A DNA stretch of 28,284 nt, from assembly GCA_964526785.1 (NCBI GenBank), contig CAZGMJ010000067.1:1-28284 (forward strand), in the 5' to 3' direction. A program made the position numbers and the translations under genes. The DNA comes from CAZGMJ01 sp964526785 (GTDB lineage Bacteria; Planctomycetota; Phycisphaerae; Sedimentisphaerales; Anaerobacaceae). Position 1 is the first letter of the stretch. Every line of letters starts with the position of its first letter. Below the pieces are notes generated by a model that was given only the letters and a program-made list of their open reading frames with translations, had not been told where the DNA came from and ran no database searches. Positions 24,199-28,284 of this stretch are shown one piece after another.

Positions 24199-24593
24199 CT
24201 CTCGATGATTCACAAGCGTCGAGAATGCTGCATCATGCGCTACGACTTGCAGCATGGAGTGGGAACATGCGCTCGGGCCTGTAGTAGCTGAGATCGCAAG
24301 TGTCTGGGCGACCGGTGCCGCTGCAGCCGACATCTCACCCGTTACGATGTGCATGCCGCTGTCGTCGCATGCAGGGTAATACGCTCTCGATGCATGTGCG
24401 ACAACACCGATGGCGCGTTCGGTTGCGTCCCGGCAGACGCTGCCCCACAGAGGTAAGAGGCGATGATGCCGTTATGTCCTCAAGAATATCGCCGGACCCT
24501 TTTTACACACTATTTACAGAACGAAACGCCGGGCGTGCGTTATATTTAATGTAGAGACAGACGCATCGCAAACCCGTATTTAGGAGCAAAACG
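24199..24593. other. Intergenic region with two adjacent inverted repeats
   Basis: About 395 bp without a credible gene; the open frame 24300-24554 encodes an Arg/Cys-rich sequence with no visible family. Just after the upstream stop codon lie two neighbouring inverted repeats (24201-24223 and 24225-24255). Near the right end, TTTACA (24512-24517) and TATATT (24541-24546) are 23 bp apart, too far for a standard promoter, so I do not call one. AGGAGCAAAACG precedes the next start. Confidence 0.5.
24201..24255 (+). repeat. Pair of adjacent inverted repeats after the ADP-ribosylglycohydrolase gene
   Basis: CTCGA (24201-24205) pairs with TCGAG (24219-24223) across 13 nt, and ATGCTGC (24225-24231) pairs with GCAGCAT (24249-24255) across 17 nt. 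Both arms are perfect. They begin two bases after the stop codon. No T-tract follows, so they may act as 3'-end stabilising stems or be chance. Confidence 0.4.
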
Positions 24594-26858
24594 ATGGCCG
24601 GCAAAAAGCACTGCATTGTAGTTCTTCTGGCGACATGCCTTGGTTTCTCCGTTGTCCCCGCGGCCGGGCAGATCAGTCACGTCACGGTGCGTCCGTGGGC
24701 ATCGAATGTGATTATGCCTCAGAGCCGGGCGATTGCCTTTGCACCGGACCGCCGGGCGGCTATCAGGCTGACGGACGTCGAAGTGAAGGTGGATATCATT
24801 GAGAGTACGGCGACGACGACTATCGAAATCCGGCTGGAAAACACTACGTCCCAACGACAAGAGGCCGAACTGGTCCTGCCGGTGCCCGACGGCGCGGTGG
24901 TTCGTGGTTTTGCATACGACGGCCCGCATGGGCCGATCAGCGCCGAGGTACTGCCGCGGGATGAAGCCAAACGCATCTACGAGCAACTCGTTCGGCGGAT
25001 TCGCGATCCTGCGCTGGTCGAATTCATCGGATACAATCTGATTCGTTCCAGTGTATTTCCCGTCGAGCCGCGCGGCAAGCAGCGCGTGCGCCTGACGTAC
25101 GAACATCTGCTGGAGGTCGACGGCAACCGCGTGGATTACATGCTGCCGCGCACTGAGTCGCTGAGCTATGCGGTGCCGTGGAAGATCAAAGCCGATATTC
25201 GGGCCAAACGCTCGATATCCACCATTTACTCGGCCAGCCATAAACTCGAAACGAAGCGAGTCAGTGATAAGCAGATGCGGGTGAAGATAAGGGATGAAGC
25301 GCAGAAGGAGCCCGGTCCGTTTCGTCTTTCGTATCTCCTCGAAGCCGACGGCGTTACGGCATCGATGTTTGCCTATCCCGAGAAGAAGGTCGGCGGGGGA
25401 TATTTTCTGCTGCTGGCCGGCGTGCCCGCCGAGCCGCCCAAACAGAGCGACAAGCCCGCGATCAAACGCGAAGTGACGCTCGTTATCGATCGTTCGGGCA
25501 GCATGCGCAGTGAGAAGATCGAGCAGGTCAAGGAAGCGGCTCTGCAGGTCATTGCGGGCTTGCGGGAGGGCGAGGCGTTCAACATCCTGATCTACAACAA
25601 CACGGTACAGAAGTTCTCCGAAACGCCTGTAATCAAGACGCGCAAGACCGAAGAGGCTGCCGCCGCGTACATCGAGGGCGTGACGGCCCAGGGCGGTACG
25701 AACATTCACGATGCGCTGAAGGAGGCGCTCAGCCAGAAACCGCTCGAGGATATGTTGGGCATCGTGCTGTTTCTCACGGACGGGTTGCCCACCGTCGGGC
25801 AGACCTCGGAAGTGGTCATTCGAGAATTGGCAACAAAGCACAATCCGCACAATCGTCGGGTCTTCACGTTCGGTGTGGGCGTCGATGTGAACGCACCGTT
25901 GTTGGAAAGAATAGCCGACGCGTCGCGTGCGACGGCCGAGTTCGTGTTGCCGCGGGAAGATGTCGAGGTGAAGGTGGGCAAGGTCTTCAGGCGTCTAACC
26001 GGCCCGGTGCTGGCGGACCCGCAATTGCAGGTGTTGGCCGAAGACGGCGGTCCCGCCCTCGGGCGGACGCGCGATATCATTCCGGCCAAACTGCCCGACC
26101 TTTTCGAGGGCGATCAACTGACGCTGTTGGGCCAGTACGTCGGCAATGAACCGGTTGTGTTCGAACTCAGCGGCAATTACCTTGGCAGCAAGCGCACGTT
26201 CAAGTTCACCTTCCGTTTCAATAAGGCCAGCGTCAACAACGGTTTCGTCCCGAGGCTGTGGGCCAGCAGAAAGATCGCCGAACTGATCGATGCTGTACGG
26301 CAAATGGGTGCGGATCCCTCGGCTTCGAAGGACGATCCGAAGGTTAAGGAACTGGTCGATGAAATCGTTCGGCTCTCGACCGAATTCGGTATCTTAACTG
26401 AATACACGGCTTTCCTGGCCCGCGAGGGCACCGAACTTGGTCGCAGAGACGAGATCCTGCGCGAAGCAGGGACTTCTTTGGAAAGCCGTGCAATGCGGAG
26501 CCGTTCCGGACTTGATGCCGTCAACCAGGGCTTCAATATGGGCAGGCAAAAGGCCCAGAGCACACTGAATGTGCGCAACTATTTCTACGACGAGAAGATG
26601 AACCGCGTTGAGATCGCTAATGTCCAGCAGATCAACGATCGAGCTTACTATTACAAGCGCGATCGCTGGGTGGACAGCTACATCGTGGAGACAGAATCGC
26701 AGACCCGGCCGGACCGCACTATTGAATTCGGAACCGACGAGTTCTTCGAACTGGTGCATAAGCTGGCGCGAAATAATCGTCAGGCGGCCGTCGCGTTGCG
26801 CGGCGATATTCTCCTGGTGGTGGACGGCGAGACGATACTTGTAAAGAACACGAACTGA
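24594..26858 (+). CDS. Exported VIT and VWA domain protein (inter-alpha-trypsin inhibitor heavy chain-like)
   Basis: A 754-aa exported protein. AGGAG lies a few bases before ATG 24594 and a signal peptide follows (about 1-25, ending AAG). Residues about 45-175 form a VIT domain, including the typical AELVLPVPDGAVVRGFAYD stretch and DEAKRIYEQL. The von Willebrand factor A domain spans about 292-465 with an intact MIDAS: Asp299-x-Ser301-x-Ser303 (DRSGS), Thr369 in GGTN and Asp396 in LTDG. The region after it is beta-rich, ending in the family motif FGILTEYTAFLAREGT (598-613). Such proteins bind a divalent metal and probably partner proteins or matrix at the cell surface. There is no LPXTG or C-terminal membrane anchor. 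The next gene, also VWA, starts 50 bp downstream. Confidence 0.93.
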   Translation: MAGKKHCIVVLLATCLGFSVVPAAGQISHVTVRPWASNVIMPQSRAIAFAPDRRAAIRLTDVEVKVDIIESTATTTIEIRLENTTSQRQEAELVLPVPDGAVVRGFAYDGPHGPISAEVLPRDEAKRIYEQLVRRIRDPALVEFIGYNLIRSSVFPVEPRGKQRVRLTYEHLLEVDGNRVDYMLPRTESLSYAVPWKIKADIRAKRSISTIYSASHKLETKRVSDKQMRVKIRDEAQKEPGPFRLSYLLEADGVTASMFAYPEKKVGGGYFLLLAGVPAEPPKQSDKPAIKREVTLVIDRSGSMRSEKIEQVKEAALQVIAGLREGEAFNILIYNNTVQKFSETPVIKTRKTEEAAAAYIEGVTAQGGTNIHDALKEALSQKPLEDMLGIVLFLTDGLPTVGQTSEVVIRELATKHNPHNRRVFTFGVGVDVNAPLLERIADASRATAEFVLPREDVEVKVGKVFRRLTGPVLADPQLQVLAEDGGPALGRTRDIIPAKLPDLFEGDQLTLLGQYVGNEPVVFELSGNYLGSKRTFKFTFRFNKASVNNGFVPRLWASRKIAELIDAVRQMGADPSASKDDPKVKELVDEIVRLSTEFGILTEYTAFLAREGTELGRRDEILREAGTSLESRAMRSRSGLDAVNQGFNMGRQKAQSTLNVRNYFYDEKMNRVEIANVQQINDRAYYYKRDRWVDSYIVETESQTRPDRTIEFGTDEFFELVHKLARNNRQAAVALRGDILLVVDGETILVKNTN

Positions 26859-26908
26859 TATTGGCGTGTCTGGGAAACAAGGTTCACATGCAGAAAAGGA
26901 GCAGAGCA

Positions 26909-28141
26909 ATGAAGATGGCAACAATTACAGCAACCGTTTTGATGACGGCAGTTTTGACGGCGGGCGTCCGGGCAGAGGAGAAGAAGATGCACGTGCAGCC
27001 GGATGTGGCAGCCGAGATTGTGCCCGTCGAGCAGGACAAGCCGCTGGTGCAGATGGCGATCCTGCTGGATACGAGCGGCAGTATGTCCGGGCTGATCGAC
27101 CAGGCGCGGACCGAGCTTTGGGCCATTGTCAACGAGTTTATCTTTGCCAGACGAAACGGGCGGACGCCCGAGGTTCAGGTCGGCCTATATGAGTACGGGA
27201 AGAGTTCGCTGGCGAAGGATGAGGGCTACATCCGTCAGATCGTTCCGCTCACGACGGACCTCGACAAAGTCTCGGCCGAGCTGTTTGCGTTGAAGACGAA
27301 CGGCGGCTCGGAGTACTGCGGCTGGGTCATAAAGGACGCCACCGAGGGGTTGCAGTGGAGCGAGAATCCCGGTGATCTGAAGGTGATCTTCATTGCGGGC
27401 AATGAGCCGTTCACGCAGGGGCCCGTCGACTATCGCGATGCATGCAAAGCCGCGATCAACAAGGGTATCATCGTGAACACAATCCACTGCCGCAACGAGC
27501 AGCAGGGCATCGACGGCAAGTGGAAGCACGCGGCGACGCTCGCTGATGGGCGATTCCTCAATATCGACCACAACCGACGGGTCGCCCATGTCGATGCGCC
27601 GCAGGACAAGAAGATCGCGGAGCTCAATGCCAAACTCAACACCACCTACCTGGCGTACGGACGAGCGGGTCGGAGACTGAAAGAGCGCCAGGTAGTCCAG
27701 GATCGCAACGCCGGTACTGTTTCGGCCGAAGCTGCGATACAACGGTCCGTTGCCAAGGCCTCCAGCAATTATCGCAATGAGGCGTGGGACCTTGTCGATG
27801 CATACAAGAGCGACAGCTTCGACCTCGACGAGATCAAGGAAGAGGAACTGCCTGAGGAGATTCGCAAGCTCGAGCCTGAGCAGAGAGAGGCGTACATCAA
27901 GGCAAAAGCGAAAGAGCGTGCGGAGATACAGGCCCAGATACAGAAGCTCAATCTGGCCCGCAAACAGTACGTGGCTGATGCCATGAAGAAACAGGCCGGC
28001 AAAGCCGATACGCTCGGCTCGGCCGTCATCAAGGCGGTTCGCGAACAGGCCCAGAAGAAGAACTTCAAGTTCGAAGAGCCCGAGCAGCCTGAGAAGTCCG
28101 AAGACAAGGCGTCCGAACCGGCGGCAGACGCCGGAAAATAG
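26909..28141 (+). CDS. Exported VWA-domain protein with C-terminal coiled coil
   Basis: A 410-aa exported protein. ATG 26909 is chosen because AAGGA is about 8 nt upstream and a signal peptide follows directly (MKMATITATVLMTAVLTAG, likely cut after VRA). The VWA domain (about 47-240) has the first MIDAS motif Asp54-x-Ser56-x-Ser58 (DTSGS). The usual Thr site reads NGGSEYCG and the usual (T/S)DG site reads IAGNEP, so metal coordination may be altered. Residues about 310-375 are strongly charged and helical (EEIRKLEPEQREAYIKAKAK and on), predicted coiled coil, and the end is Glu/Pro/Ala-rich. It is probably co-transcribed with the VIT-VWA gene 50 bp upstream and is followed by an intrinsic terminator. 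Function unknown. Confidence 0.9.
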   Translation: MKMATITATVLMTAVLTAGVRAEEKKMHVQPDVAAEIVPVEQDKPLVQMAILLDTSGSMSGLIDQARTELWAIVNEFIFARRNGRTPEVQVGLYEYGKSSLAKDEGYIRQIVPLTTDLDKVSAELFALKTNGGSEYCGWVIKDATEGLQWSENPGDLKVIFIAGNEPFTQGPVDYRDACKAAINKGIIVNTIHCRNEQQGIDGKWKHAATLADGRFLNIDHNRRVAHVDAPQDKKIAELNAKLNTTYLAYGRAGRRLKERQVVQDRNAGTVSAEAAIQRSVAKASSNYRNEAWDLVDAYKSDSFDLDEIKEEELPEEIRKLEPEQREAYIKAKAKERAEIQAQIQKLNLARKQYVADAMKKQAGKADTLGSAVIKAVREQAQKKNFKFEEPEQPEKSEDKASEPAADAGK

Positions 28142-28172
28142 CCTCGGTTCTGTGTGAGGTGAGGGAGAGATC

Positions 28173-28211
28173 AGCCCCGCTGGAGCGACAATCCTGCGGG
28201 GCTTCTGTTTT
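28173..28211 (+). terminator. Rho-independent terminator after the VWA gene pair
   Basis: AGCCCCGC (28173-28180) pairs perfectly with GCGGGGCT (28196-28203) over a 15-nt loop and is followed by TCTGTTTT (28204-28211). It lies 31 bp after the stop codon of the VWA/coiled-coil gene. Confidence 0.85.
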
Positions 28212-28284
28212 GCGCCGATTTCACAGAGAGTGTGGTTTAGCCATTTATGCAGCCGCCGAAAGTGCGTAGGAAACGGTTTCGAGA

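Noticed and set aside
24300..24554. An 84-codon plus-strand frame in the gap before the VIT-VWA gene
   Set aside because: Arg/Cys-rich translation without domain, signal peptide or ribosome binding site.
24546..25850. A 434-codon minus-strand open frame opposite the VIT-VWA gene
   Set aside because: Antisense shadow of a gene with clear VIT and MIDAS motifs; its translation has no family features.

Overview
The window looks like chromosome from an anaerobic or facultative diderm bacterium, most likely of the Planctomycetota, class Phycisphaerae. This is inferred from gene content alone, because there is no rRNA or other phylogenetic marker. The pointers are a Tat-exported S1-type sulfatase, a complete rnfCDGEAB operon, many exported proteins with carbohydrate-binding-like domains, VIT/VWA proteins, a TIGR03960-type radical SAM protein, and outer-membrane biogenesis genes (BamD-like, LptE-like). 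I see no insertion sequence, phage gene, CRISPR array, tRNA or rRNA. The genes are intact and fairly evenly packed.

Layout. 184-1680 (+): Tat-exported sulfatase. 1681-2137: gap without a supported gene. 2138-2557 (+): small membrane-anchored double zinc-ribbon protein. 2674-3525 (-): M48 lipoprotein metalloprotease. A shared AT-rich promoter region at about 3550-3585 separates it from the Rnf operon. That operon (3613-9244, +) starts with a small Cys-motif membrane protein, possibly RseC-like, then rnfC, D, G, E, A and B. 9304-12135 (+): large Tat-exported protein with a C-terminal DUF3604/PHP-like metallohydrolase domain. 12155-13216 (-): ApbE flavin transferase, the enzyme expected to attach FMN to RnfD and RnfG. 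13334-15127 (+): radical SAM protein.

15174-22101 is one long minus-strand gene string, read from high to low coordinates: BamD-like TPR protein, LptE-like lipoprotein, FtsH, DsbD, endonuclease III, LOG-family protein. Gaps are short (one ATGA overlap, others 9-52 bp), so it is probably an operon. It combines outer-membrane biogenesis, membrane-protein quality control and periplasmic thiol reduction with DNA repair. The Fe-S enzyme Nth has no obvious link to the envelope genes.

22492-24198 (+): lipoprotein with an ADP-ribosylglycohydrolase fold and a C-terminal jelly-roll-like domain. 24199-24593: gap with two adjacent inverted repeats. 24594-26858 and 26909-28141 (+): an exported VIT-VWA protein followed closely by an exported VWA/coiled-coil protein, closed by a clear intrinsic terminator at 28173-28211.

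The best-supported system is Rnf plus ApbE: a Na+- or H+-pumping ferredoxin:NAD+ oxidoreductase and its flavinylation enzyme. Its unusual points are the small Cys-containing first gene and an RnfB whose C-terminal ferredoxin domain appears reduced to one cluster. I found no single region that I can claim as a wholly new system. The points most worth checking are the RnfB architecture, the Rnf leader protein, the envelope operon, the lipoprotein ADP-ribosylglycohydrolase and the DUF3604 fusion protein.
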